Source of the DNA: a bacterium
GTDB taxonomy: Bacteria; Bdellovibrionota_G; JALEGL01
DNA length: 64,000 bases
Assembly: GCA_022763185.1 (NCBI GenBank)
Contig: JALEGL010000009.1
Location: forward strand, 1-64,000
Reading direction: 5' to 3'
The position numbers and the translations under genes were made by a program. The notes beneath the pieces were generated by a model. The model was not told where the DNA came from. It did no database searches and saw only the letters and a program-made list of their open reading frames with translations. Numbering within the stretch: the first letter of the stretch is position 1; the number at the start of each line of letters is the position of its first letter. Below are positions 7,856 through 15,327 of this stretch, one piece after another.

Positions 7856-8068
7856 TTAGTTTGTTGCATCATCTATTTCATCTTTGACTTCATTGGCTGC
7901 ATCACTCATCTCATCACTAACTTCTTCACCAGCTTCTTCCAAGTTATCTTTTGTATTTTCTACAGCGTCTCCAACTTTATCTCCCATACTTTCATTTTTT
8001 GACGGGCACGCCGTTAAAAACATAACCATAACCAAACACATCAATGACAATAATTTTTTACTATACAT
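7856..8068 (-). CDS. Small acidic lipoprotein
   Basis: 70 residues with a lipoprotein signal peptide (KKLLSLMCLVMVMFLTAC, lipobox LTAC). The mature part of about 50 residues is strongly acidic, repetitive and helical (VGDAVENTKDNLEEAGEEVSDEMSDAANEVKDEIDDATN). Small entericidin-like or YtxH/late-embryogenesis-like proteins of this composition are often induced under stress, but no specific family is claimed. It lies 17 bp downstream of the DUF1328 gene on the same strand, so the two probably share a transcript. Confidence 0.75.
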   Translation of the reverse strand: MYSKKLLSLMCLVMVMFLTACPSKNESMGDKVGDAVENTKDNLEEAGEEVSDEMSDAANEVKDEIDDATN

Positions 8069-8085
8069 ACTAACCCTCCTATTTT

Positions 8086-8247
8086 TTATTTTTTAACCAA
8101 GTTCATTATGGTTGATACTGCAAAAGCCACCAAAAACACAAAGAAAATGATCTTTGCTATTCCAGCAGATGCTCCAGCAATACCGCCAAAACCGAACACT
8201 GCAGCTATCAGTGCAATAATTAAAAATGTTACAACCCAATTCAACAT
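8086..8247 (-). CDS. DUF1328 (YtjA family) small membrane protein
   Basis: 53 residues starting [32 protein letters not shown] (quoted in parts: two hydrophobic helices with the conserved FGFGGIAG turn), as in the YtjA/UPF0391 family, whose usual length is 53-55. The open frame runs upstream to 8283, but ATG 8247 has a strong ribosome site (AAAAGGAGATAACC) and the family length. Function is unknown; relatives are often part of general stress regulons. It is upstream of the acidic lipoprotein gene. Confidence 0.85.
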   Translation of the reverse strand: MLNWVVTFLIIALIAAVFGFGGIAGASAGIAKIIFFVFLVAFAVSTIMNLVKK

Positions 8248-8416
8248 GGTTATCTCCTTTTCGTTTTGTTTACTTGAATACAATCTACACTTTTATAAAA
8301 AACGTAAACCTAACTTTGGTTAAAAAACTCTGTCTAAAGTTAGTTTCATTTTATATAAAAAAAAGTATGTTCACCATTGAAGTAATTGAAATGAAAATGA
8401 AAGGAAGCACCTTAAA

Positions 8417-8848
8417 ATGAATGACAAAATAATTGATAATTTAAATGAAATTTTACGGGGTGAACGCTCTGCACTTGAAACTTACGTACAAGTTTTATCG
8501 AATACAGAAACCTCACCTAAAACCAACCATCTATTACAGTCAAAAGCTGAACACATCGAAGCAGTACAAAATCTCAAGCAAGAGATCAGTTCTTTAGGTG
8601 GCCAGCCTTCCGAAGACAGTGGAGCTTGGGGGGATTGGGCCAAAACCATTACTGGTACAGCCCATATTTTTGGTGATAAAACTGCCCTCAAAGCTTTAAA
8701 AGAAGGTGAAGAACATGGTCTAAAACTTTATCAAGAGCTTAAAAAAGACCACCCTGAGCATCAGGTTACTGAATCTATAGCTAATAAGTTTATACCCCGT
8801 CAAAAAGCACATATTGATAGAATTGATAGCTGCTTAGAAGATTTATAG
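8417..8848 (+). CDS. DUF2383 / PA2169-family four-helix-bundle protein
   Basis: 143 residues, soluble and helical, matching the ferritin-like DUF2383 (PA2169) family: a first helix with GERSALETYVQVL, a second with KAEHIEAVQNLKQEI, the central GGQPSEDSGAWGDWAKTITGTAHIFGDKTALKALKEGEEHGLKLY, and a last helix ending HIDRIDSCLEDL. Glutamate/histidine pairs could bind a di-metal centre as in ferritin-like folds, but this is inferred. A ribosome site GAAAGGAAG precedes the ATG. It is divergent from the DUF1328 gene, consistent with a stress module. Confidence 0.85.
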   Translation: MNDKIIDNLNEILRGERSALETYVQVLSNTETSPKTNHLLQSKAEHIEAVQNLKQEISSLGGQPSEDSGAWGDWAKTITGTAHIFGDKTALKALKEGEEHGLKLYQELKKDHPEHQVTESIANKFIPRQKAHIDRIDSCLEDL

Positions 8849-8886
8849 ATTCACAGTCTGCTGAATCATGCAAGTTATTGCATTAA

Positions 8887-8917
8887 GGGAGGTTAACCTG
8901 GCTTAACCTCCCTTTTT
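8887..8917 (+). terminator. Rho-independent terminator after the DUF2383 gene
   Basis: Stem GGGAGGTTAA (8887-8896) with TTAACCTCCC (8903-8912), 10 bp perfect, 6-base loop, followed by TTTTT. Confidence 0.92.
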
Positions 8918-8949
8918 ATTTTTAATTTCTTAGAGTAAATGCATAAATA

Positions 8950-10521
8950 ATGTTAAAAAAACCCATGGCCAAAACCCGAGACTTGATTGAAATCAAAAAC
9001 CCAACGCTGTCTGATATACCTGGAATTTACAAACTTTTAAATGAAGTTTATCCTGATGAAGAAGAGCCCTATTCTAAAGATGCCTTGCGCAGCCAAATTA
9101 AAGCATTTCCAGAAGGTTGCTTTGTTGTCTATCTTAACAAAAGTATTGTTGCTTACTCTGCAAGCCTAAGAATTGATCAACGCACAGCATTGTCCAAACA
9201 CACTTGGGATGAAATAACCACTAACGGCTATGCTTCTAGACACAGTTCATCGGGCGAGTATTTGTATGGCTATGAAACCTGTGTGCACCCTAGTATTCGC
9301 GGCAAACGTATAGGCCAAAGAATATACAATGCTCGAAAAAAACTGGTCAGCTATTTAAAACTCAAAGGCATTATTTTTGGTGGTAGAGTTCCTAACTACT
9401 ACAAACATTTTAAAAAAACACCTTCCGTTAAAGACTATATTCAAAAAGTAAAAGATAAGCACATCAAAGATCCAACCTTGGGCTTTCATTTAAGAAGAGG
9501 CTTTGAAGTTGTTGGTATTTTAAAAAATTACCTGCCCGATGACAAAGAAAGTTTAGGGTATGCCGTACATTTAAAGTGGGAAAACCCAGAATATAGCGCT
9601 ATACATCCGTCTGCACCACAAGAAACGCTTAAGCAAAATTCTGTTCGTATTGTAAGTGTTCAATACCAACAAAGACCTGTTAAAAGTTTTAAAGAGTTTT
9701 CACAAATTGTAGAGTATTATGTTGATGTTGCCGGTGATTATCGTGCGGACTTTTTATTGTTTCCAGAATTGTTTACCATGCAACTTCTGTCAATAGATAA
9801 TGAAGAAGTTAGCCCAGATGTGGCCATCAGAACCATGACCAAATACACGCAAGACATAAAAAACATGTTTTGTGATTTAGCCATCAAATACAATGTCAAT
9901 ATCATTGCTGGATCGCACCCAACCCAAGTTGGCAACAATATCAGAAACGTTTCGTACATTTGTTTAAGAGACGGTCAACTGCATGAGCAAGCCAAGATCC
10001 ATCCCACGCCCGATGAAAAATACTGGTGGAAAATAGAAGGTGGGGATACCGTCAGAGCCATTGACACTGACTGTGGTCCTATTGGGGTTTTGATTTGTTA
10101 TGACAGTGAGTTTCCTGAACTGGCCAGACATTTGGCCAATCAAGGGATTCGGTTTTTATTTGTTCCATTTTTGACAGATAATAGGCAAGCCTATTGTAGA
10201 GTAAAGTACTGCTGCCAAGCTCGGGCCATAGAAAATCAAATTTATGTGGCTATGGCGGGCAATGTGGGAAATCTTCCAAGAGTGCAAAATGTTGATATCC
10301 AGTATGCGCAAAGTTGTATTTTAACACCCTGTGATTTTCCTTTTGCCCGAGATGGGATTGCAGCCGATGCAACACCCAACGTTGAAACCGTTTCCATTGC
10401 TGACTTACGCGTTGACACTTTACTTGAAGCACGTGAAAACGGTGCTGTACAGAACTTAAAAGATCGCAGGCATGACTTATACTCTGTTGTATGGAAAAAA
10501 AAACCCGTTAAAAATCTTTAA
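8950..10521 (+). CDS. GNAT acetyltransferase fused to carbon-nitrogen hydrolase
   Basis: Two-domain protein of 523 residues. The N-terminal part (about 10-210) is a GNAT acyltransferase, with the acetyl-CoA region around VHPSIRGKRIGQRIYNARKKL. The C-terminal part (about 230-505) is a nitrilase-type amidohydrolase with the catalytic triad in place: E near 273 (LLFPELF), K349 (QAKIHPTP) and C383 (GVLICYDSEFPE). Such bifunctional proteins occur in many bacteria, but the substrate is generally unknown. The start at 8950 is ATG; a second in-frame ATG follows at residue 6. The 3' end overlaps the convergent methyltransferase gene by 4 bp. Confidence 0.9.
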   Translation: MLKKPMAKTRDLIEIKNPTLSDIPGIYKLLNEVYPDEEEPYSKDALRSQIKAFPEGCFVVYLNKSIVAYSASLRIDQRTALSKHTWDEITTNGYASRHSSSGEYLYGYETCVHPSIRGKRIGQRIYNARKKLVSYLKLKGIIFGGRVPNYYKHFKKTPSVKDYIQKVKDKHIKDPTLGFHLRRGFEVVGILKNYLPDDKESLGYAVHLKWENPEYSAIHPSAPQETLKQNSVRIVSVQYQQRPVKSFKEFSQIVEYYVDVAGDYRADFLLFPELFTMQLLSIDNEEVSPDVAIRTMTKYTQDIKNMFCDLAIKYNVNIIAGSHPTQVGNNIRNVSYICLRDGQLHEQAKIHPTPDEKYWWKIEGGDTVRAIDTDCGPIGVLICYDSEFPELARHLANQGIRFLFVPFLTDNRQAYCRVKYCCQARAIENQIYVAMAGNVGNLPRVQNVDIQYAQSCILTPCDFPFARDGIAADATPNVETVSIADLRVDTLLEARENGAVQNLKDRRHDLYSVVWKKKPVKNL

Positions 10522-11153
10522 CTTTTGTAAAAAGAATAAACACAGGTATCCGGTGCATCTTGTTTTTCAATGCGTTTGATTTGCATTTCACTCCAAAAGC
10601 TCTGATAAAGATGTCTCACTTCTTTTTCCATAACAGAAAAAGGTGGACCAGACTCATCACCGATTGACTTTTCTATACAAATGCACAGCATGTGTTTTGC
10701 TTGTGGAATTAATTTTTTAAGATGGCTTGCATAAGCTTTTCTTAAGCTTTCATCCAAGGCAATCAAAGCGGCTCGATCATAAACCCAGTTGACTTTGGTT
10801 AATAAGTCTTCTTGATTCACATCAAAAAAACTTTTTTCTAGAATCTGTATATCCTCAGCACGATAACATTGACCTTGCTTAACCAAGTCTATCTCGTACT
10901 CTAAATTGTTTTCTGTAAAAAAAGATTGAATGGCTTGTTGAGAAATTTCAATACCGGTTACCTTAAACCCTTGTTTTTTTAACCAAAGCATATCCATACT
11001 CTTGCCACACAAAGGAACTAAAACATGCTCCCCCAGTTGTTGCTGGTGTTGCTTAACATAGTCCTGCAAATGTTGATTGATGTTTTGCTGGTGAAATCCA
11101 ATATTGTTTTCAGCCCAGCGCTGATGCCATGGCTTTAAGTTTTGTTTAACCAT
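10518..11153 (-). CDS. tpm: Thiopurine S-methyltransferase (TPMT) family
   Basis: 211-residue SAM-dependent methyltransferase. The N-terminal WHQRWAENNIGFHQ is the family hallmark, followed by the SAM-binding region VLVPLCGKSMDMLWLKKQGFKVTGIEIS and WVYDRAALIAL. Bacterial TPMTs methylate thiol, selenium or tellurium compounds and are of about this length. It is a single gene facing the GNAT/nitrilase fusion. An alternative start slightly downstream is possible because a TATTAA box lies 1 base before the ATG. Confidence 0.9.
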   Translation of the reverse strand: MVKQNLKPWHQRWAENNIGFHQQNINQHLQDYVKQHQQQLGEHVLVPLCGKSMDMLWLKKQGFKVTGIEISQQAIQSFFTENNLEYEIDLVKQGQCYRAEDIQILEKSFFDVNQEDLLTKVNWVYDRAALIALDESLRKAYASHLKKLIPQAKHMLCICIEKSIGDESGPPFSVMEKEVRHLYQSFWSEMQIKRIEKQDAPDTCVYSFYKS

Positions 11154-11225
11154 ATTAATACGCTACTTACTTTTTAATTGGCAAGCAAGTTTCATTTTCC
11201 CCAGCCCATATTTTGTAAAATACCA

Positions 11226-11254
11226 TTGGCCATCTTTTGTGATTCACGTATATT
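11226..11254 (+). promoter_or_regulatory. Predicted promoter of bolA (leaderless type)
   Basis: TTGGCC (11226-11231), 17-bp spacer, TATATT (11249-11254), then 7 bases to the ATG at 11262. The expected transcription start coincides with the start codon. Confidence 0.5.
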
Positions 11255-11261
11255 GTAAGCC

Positions 11262-11540
11262 ATGCTTGAAGAGCTCGATAAAATTTTACAAGAACACTTT
11301 AATATTCATCATATAACCTTGGAAGACCAAGGCTATTTTCACCGCGGTCATCATCCAGATCGAAAAGGTGGGCATTATGCTATCACACTGGTATCGGATG
11401 ACTTTACTGAGCTCAATACCATAAAACGTCATCAAAAAGTCTATCAAGCCTTGGGCATGCCCAACAATGAGGACATTCATGCCTTAAGTTTAAACACCTT
11501 GACCATTGACGAATGGCAGAAAAAAAACACAGCAGGTTAA
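11262..11540 (+). CDS. bolA: BolA family protein
   Basis: 92 residues, BolA fold: an N-terminal helix, then LEDQGYFHRGHHPDRKGGHYAITLVSDDF and the conserved R/H motif region IKRHQKVYQALGM with an IHALSLNTLT strand. BolA-like proteins pair with CGFS glutaredoxins through a shared [2Fe-2S] cluster, and grxD is 10 kb upstream. The histidine-rich loop YFHRGHHPDRKGGH could supply the cluster ligand. The transcript is predicted to be leaderless. The esterase gene follows after 3 bases, so the two are probably co-transcribed. Confidence 0.85.
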   Translation: MLEELDKILQEHFNIHHITLEDQGYFHRGHHPDRKGGHYAITLVSDDFTELNTIKRHQKVYQALGMPNNEDIHALSLNTLTIDEWQKKNTAG

Positions 11541-11543
11541 GGC

Positions 11544-12563
11544 ATGTCAACTCCCCACATTGAACAAGCTATTTTTGATAGCAAAGTCTTAAAACAAAGT
11601 TTATTCAAAGATCCAACCCAAAGACCAATCAGTGTCTACTTACCGCCAAACTACAATGAAGCCGCAAAAAAAGCCTACCCCTGTTTTTATATCTTGGCTC
11701 CATGGAGCAGTACCGGCTCTTTATTACTTCATCCTAAAAATGTTTTTACGCCTTCTTTACCCCAGTTGCTTGATCAAGCCATATTAGACAAAAGTATTAA
11801 ACCTTGCATTGTTGTGTTTCCTAACTGTGAAAGTAAGTTGGGTCACAGTCAATACATCAATTCCCCTGCCTGTGGTCCCTACATGGACTATTTATGTGAG
11901 GAAATTGTTCCCTACATAGATCAACATTACCCTACTCTTAAAAATCCCCAGCAGCGTAGCATTATGGGCTTTTCAAGCGGTGGTTTTGGTGCACTGGTTA
12001 CCGGCATGTTAAGACCGGATGTTTTTTTAAATATTGCCAGCTCAGCTGCAGACAGTTTTTATGAACATTTGTACTTAAGTATGATTCCAAAAGCACAGGC
12101 CGTTTTGGAAAAACATGGCAGCATTGATGCCTTCATCAAGTATTACCTCAGTAATCCTAATCCCATGAGCTTGCTTTCTAGAAACGAAGGAGAAACACTT
12201 TTGCTTCTCAATATATGTGCCTGTTTCATCCCCAATAAAAACAATCCCCCACTGTACGGTGATTTATTTTTTGATGTTCATAGCGGCGCAATCATAGAAG
12301 AAGCGTGGCAAAAACTTTTGGCTTGGGACCCCATAAGAATGATTGATCAGTATCAAGATAATATCAAGCAATGGCAGCATGTAGTTTTAGACGCTGGCAA
12401 ACAAGATGAATACGCTTTGCACTTGGGACACAGACAAATGGCCAATAAACTCAAAGCCTTAAACATATCCATGACTCATCAGGAATATCCAGGTCGCCAC
12501 AGTGGGCATACTTACAGGTATATTGAGCGGATTAAAGCTTTGCAGCGTGTTTTGAATGTTTAG
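11544..12563 (+). CDS. Esterase D/feruloyl-esterase-like alpha/beta hydrolase
   Basis: 339 residues without a signal peptide. The nucleophile elbow GFSSGG places the serine at 144; an aspartate (LDAGKQDEY) and a histidine (GRHSGHTYRYI) occur in the expected later positions. The N-terminal RPISVYLPPNYNEAAKKAYPCFYIL is typical of putative-esterase (PF00756-type) proteins such as esterase D and S-formylglutathione hydrolases. Substrate unknown. The spacing of 3 bp behind bolA suggests translational coupling. Confidence 0.85.
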   Translation: MSTPHIEQAIFDSKVLKQSLFKDPTQRPISVYLPPNYNEAAKKAYPCFYILAPWSSTGSLLLHPKNVFTPSLPQLLDQAILDKSIKPCIVVFPNCESKLGHSQYINSPACGPYMDYLCEEIVPYIDQHYPTLKNPQQRSIMGFSSGGFGALVTGMLRPDVFLNIASSAADSFYEHLYLSMIPKAQAVLEKHGSIDAFIKYYLSNPNPMSLLSRNEGETLLLLNICACFIPNKNNPPLYGDLFFDVHSGAIIEEAWQKLLAWDPIRMIDQYQDNIKQWQHVVLDAGKQDEYALHLGHRQMANKLKALNISMTHQEYPGRHSGHTYRYIERIKALQRVLNV

Positions 12564-12625
12564 CTTAGTGGAATATCCTGTTCATCAACTGGAAAACCAT
12601 TAAACTACTCAAAGCGAATAAGCAT

Positions 12626-12724
12626 TTACTTGTGCAAGGCTTCGCTATCAACCTCAAGCTCAGGATTTTCTGATAAAATTTGCCTTCTGATTTGATTCAT
12701 AAGGTAATGAACAACCTGTTTGTA
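12626..12724 (-). pseudogene. C-terminal remnant of a decayed secreted-protein gene
   Basis: Within a 273-bp gap, the minus strand reads YKQVVHYLMNQIRRQILSENPELEVDSEALHK then TAA, with a TGA directly upstream and no plausible start except an internal ATG for 24 residues. The pattern of a charged helix followed by an acidic tail resembles the C-terminus of the neighbouring gene at 12837 (NLVRQELKTEHPDWTPQQIEDKLYE). It is likely what is left of a paralogue. The rest of the gap (12564-12625 and 12725-12836) shows nothing. Confidence 0.4.
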
Positions 12725-12836
12725 TCAATTAAATGACTGTTGCTCTCTTAAGTTCCAATAACCGACATAACAAATTTCGCAAACATTTTTAAAAATGATC
12801 TCTGCTTTAAACTTTATTGTAAAAATGCTCTGCAGT

Positions 12837-13532
12837 TTAACTTAAAAATTCATCAACATCGTCAACTGTAAAACCTTCAAACATTTCATATAATTTATCT
12901 TCTATTTGTTGAGGAGTCCAATCTGGATGTTCTGTTTTTAATTCTTGCCTTACCAAGTTTTTTAAAAACTCAATAAGTTCAACATAGCTTTTAAAATCTT
13001 GTCCAAGAACATTGCTATAAAATCCAACAGTACAAATTTCAAGTGAATCTTGGTACAGTCTTTCATACAATCTTTGTTGCACACCCGAAATCTCTCCCAT
13101 TTCTTCAAACAAGGCAAAACTAGAGCCCTCAAGATTAAATTGAACTTTATCGCTTTCACCACCTTTTTTTAGGATAATTTCAAGCTTACACATGCTTGTC
13201 ATATTCTGGTACTCATCAACAACGGTAGTATGATCTCCCGAAATTTTGTATGGTATTGAGACATTATCATTCGACTCTGTCTCAAAAACAATATGTTTGC
13301 TATCACCTTTTTTAAGATCTCTGTGCGCATGGACATCTACAAGTATCACTAAGTTTTTTGAATTCGGGTGGACATGAAATATATTTCCCATTTTAGGCAT
13401 TAAACTATCATGAAGCGCATACCCATCTAGATCGTCAACACATGGATCAAGATGAATAGAAATTCCTCCCAATGGTTTGGAAAACAAAGTGCTTGCACTT
13501 AATAAAACAAAACAGATAACTTTTAATTTCAC
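12837..13532 (-). CDS. Secreted protein of unknown function
   Basis: 231 residues, GTG start with a strong ribosome site (GGGGGATTT). The signal peptide is KLKVICFVLLSASTLFSKP. The mature part begins GGISIHLDPCVDDLDGY and contains HVHPNSKNLVILVDVHAHRDLKKGDS; the C-terminal quarter is helical and acidic. Cysteines at C-x-C spacing allow one or two disulfides. No family recognised. It is followed downstream by a remnant that resembles its C-terminus. Confidence 0.7.
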   Translation of the reverse strand: MKLKVICFVLLSASTLFSKPLGGISIHLDPCVDDLDGYALHDSLMPKMGNIFHVHPNSKNLVILVDVHAHRDLKKGDSKHIVFETESNDNVSIPYKISGDHTTVVDEYQNMTSMCKLEIILKKGGESDKVQFNLEGSSFALFEEMGEISGVQQRLYERLYQDSLEICTVGFYSNVLGQDFKSYVELIEFLKNLVRQELKTEHPDWTPQQIEDKLYEMFEGFTVDDVDEFLS

Positions 13533-13640
13533 AAATCCCCCTAGATTTAAATTTATATACGATGTGTCAAATCATACTAAAAAAATATCTTCAAGGAATT
13601 TACAATTAATAATTTTAATGAGTTTATTTATTTCAATGAA

Positions 13641-13949
13641 CTAATCTACTATTTGCTTGACGTCATACTGTGCTTCAGTGGTGCAGGCCATGACTTCTGT
13701 CATGCCCGAAGCTATAAATGCACAGGCGTTGTCAATGGCTGTGACCGAACACTCTTTAATGGCAGGACCCGTGGCTTCCTTGCACTGCTGTCTACCTTTA
13801 TAGGTCACACAAACCTTGCATTTAATCGTTTGCGTGGTCACTACATTGTAGGTCATAAAGCCGACTGGCAACATGACGGCCAGCAGCAACAAAGCAGCTT
13901 GCAACCAACGGTTGCGTTTTCTTAATCTCTGCTGTTTCTCTTCATACAT
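13641..13949 (-). CDS. Small membrane-anchored cysteine-rich protein
   Basis: 102 residues: a basic N-terminus (EEKQQRLRKRNRW), one membrane helix (LQAALLLLAVMLPVGFMTYNV), then about 65 residues outside with six cysteines (IKCKVCVTYKGRQQCKEATGP, IKECSVTAIDNACAF, MACTTEAQ). The KCxxC plus later C pattern suggests disulfides or metal binding. Not recognised. It lies between a secreted protein gene and a copy of the 118-bp repeat. Confidence 0.65.
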   Translation of the reverse strand: MYEEKQQRLRKRNRWLQAALLLLAVMLPVGFMTYNVVTTQTIKCKVCVTYKGRQQCKEATGPAIKECSVTAIDNACAFIASGMTEVMACTTEAQYDVKQIVD

Positions 13950-13971
13950 TCAAAAAACCCCAAACTTATAA

Positions 13972-14090
13972 AAATAGAAAGTTTTGTGCAGATCTAGGCG
14001 CGATTGAGCGAAAAAGCCCAGCGTGTGCATCATACCTGAGCATTTTGAGCGATTGAGCAACGACGAGCTGTGCAAAAACCTCCATTTTTT
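13972..14090. repeat. Dispersed ~118-bp element with terminal inverted repeats, copy 2
   Basis: Second copy of the element at 1279-1393. Shared stretches include GAAAGTTTTGT, GAGCGAAAAAGC, TGAGCATTTTGAGCGA and GAGCTGTGCAAAAA. Like copy 1 it starts 2-3 bp behind the stop codon of a minus-strand gene (BAX-inhibitor family) and fills the gap to the next one. On the minus strand the left end reads as a long hairpin partner for the right end. Confidence 0.65.
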
Positions 14091-14092
14091 GA

Positions 14093-14767
14093 TTAATCGC
14101 GTGACATGAATAGTCGTAATACATACCAAAACATTAAGGCGACAGAAGCAAACAGCTGCAAAGATGCCGATACATACTTATCCTGGGGATAGTGGTGTAA
14201 AACATTGGATGTATCATACAGTATGGCTCCGCCCGCCAATAAAATCATAGCCACAGAAAACCAATGCCCTAAACTAAAACCAAAAATACCACCAGCGACA
14301 ATGGCCAACAAAGCAACCACACCGGCCCACATCAAGGCTGTTCTTAAAAAGCTAAAGTCTTTTTTGGTGATAAACACAATGGCGGTTAAGGCTAAAAAAG
14401 CAATAATGGTTACATAAGCTGCACTCTCTATGCTTTGTGCGTGACCAGAGTAATAGGCAATGGCCAACATGGGCAATAAAATCAAGGCTTCTGCAAACAC
14501 GTAGGCCGATAATGCCAAGTACTGGACCAACTTATTTTCTGCAGTATGGGCTGCTCGTGTTGCCAACCATGCCACCAACATAAATGCCCCCAATATCCAC
14601 AGCCAATTCACTCTTTGTACCAAGGCCAAGGCTGTGCGATCAAAGCCTGAACTAAAAAATAAGTATTCCAAGCCAACCAGGCCTAAAATAGCAAAAAATA
14701 AATGACTGTAGGTTTTTCTTAGAAAAGCTTCTCTGCCAGTTATGGCAACGGTCTGTGTAATATTCAT
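14093..14767 (-). CDS. BAX inhibitor-1 / YccA family membrane protein
   Basis: 224 residues with seven hydrophobic segments, in the BI-1 family: the N-terminal REAFLRKTYSHLFFAILGLVGLEY, internal helices, and the signature near the end GGAILYDTSNVLHHYPQDKYVSASLQLFASVALMFWYVLRLF, with the conserved YD and closing acidic residue. Bacterial members act as calcium leak channels or modulate FtsH (YccA). A ribosome site GTTAGGATC precedes the ATG. Upstream on the same strand is the candidate ncRNA and terminator at 15.0 kb. Confidence 0.88.
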   Translation of the reverse strand: MNITQTVAITGREAFLRKTYSHLFFAILGLVGLEYLFFSSGFDRTALALVQRVNWLWILGAFMLVAWLATRAAHTAENKLVQYLALSAYVFAEALILLPMLAIAYYSGHAQSIESAAYVTIIAFLALTAIVFITKKDFSFLRTALMWAGVVALLAIVAGGIFGFSLGHWFSVAMILLAGGAILYDTSNVLHHYPQDKYVSASLQLFASVALMFWYVLRLFMSRD

Positions 14768-15017
14768 GATCCTAACAATATAAACAGAATCTAGTTCTGT
14801 CTACCTTTAATTATTAAATTAAAATGCGTTGTAGTTTTAATGGAGGCCAGGTTTTATAATGCAGTCGGCCGCAGGAGAAAAGAAAACAGCTCTGCATAAA
14901 ATACTCTGGTTCGTAACTCAGAAGGATATTTAAAAAACCATGTTTTTGTTTTCTTGGGGGAAGCGTTTTTAGTGACTGTTAAAACTTGTGCTACAGTCAC
15001 TTATGCAATGCTACTAA

Positions 15018-15265
15018 AAAAAGTAAAACCCCATGGTTCTCAATATCTTGAAGCACATGGGGTTTTTAAGTGTAGCCGCCAAACTCACGGTGTGAATGCG
15101 GTATTTTTATCTTCCTGCTAACAGGTGGGTTTCGTATACTTGCTTCTGGTTACTTGATCACGTCAAGTCTTACGCTCCACAAATAGGAACAAATCCCGAT
15201 AAAAAAAAGTTAATGAGACAAAAATACGTTAGTGATTCATCACCCATGTTTCAGCCGCACTACAT
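15018..15265 (-). ncRNA. Candidate structured non-coding RNA gene (6S-like length, identity unproven)
   Basis: A gap of 560 bp (14768-15327) carries no credible gene. On the minus strand a TTGACT box (15298-15293) and AT-rich -10 region (TATATA) precede a potential RNA of about 245 nt. It has UGUAG near 15262 pairable with CUACA near 15071, perfect small hairpins ACTTGA-CGTGA-TCAAGT, CCTG-TTAG-CAGG, TCAC-ACC-GTGA and GTGA-TGAA-TCAC, and a terminator at 15025-15066. The ~190 nt between the closing strands is the size of 6S RNA, and the end GGCGGCUACA is reminiscent of it, but I cannot confirm the family. A riboswitch or leader of the downstream BI-1 gene is an alternative. Confidence 0.38.
15021..15068. 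terminator. Bidirectional terminator closing the candidate ncRNA
   Basis: AAAACCCCATG (15025-15035) pairs with CATGGGGTTTT (15056-15066). On the minus strand it is followed by TTTTACTTTTTTT, on the plus strand by five T. A further perfect 9-bp hairpin AGTGACTGT/ACAGTCACT lies at about 14971-15001, and a TATAAT at 14855-14860 could start a plus-strand RNA ending here. Confidence 0.7.
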
Positions 15266-15327
15266 CTTATATATTAGTCCATTTATACTATTAGTCAATA
15301 GGATTTTATGCTTTTGCTGCAAGGCGT

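Noticed and set aside
14854-15067. Plus-strand ncRNA starting from TATAAT at 14855
   Set aside because: The -35 box is poor (TTGTAG at 20-bp spacing) and the minus-strand reading gives better promoter, closing pair and U-tract.
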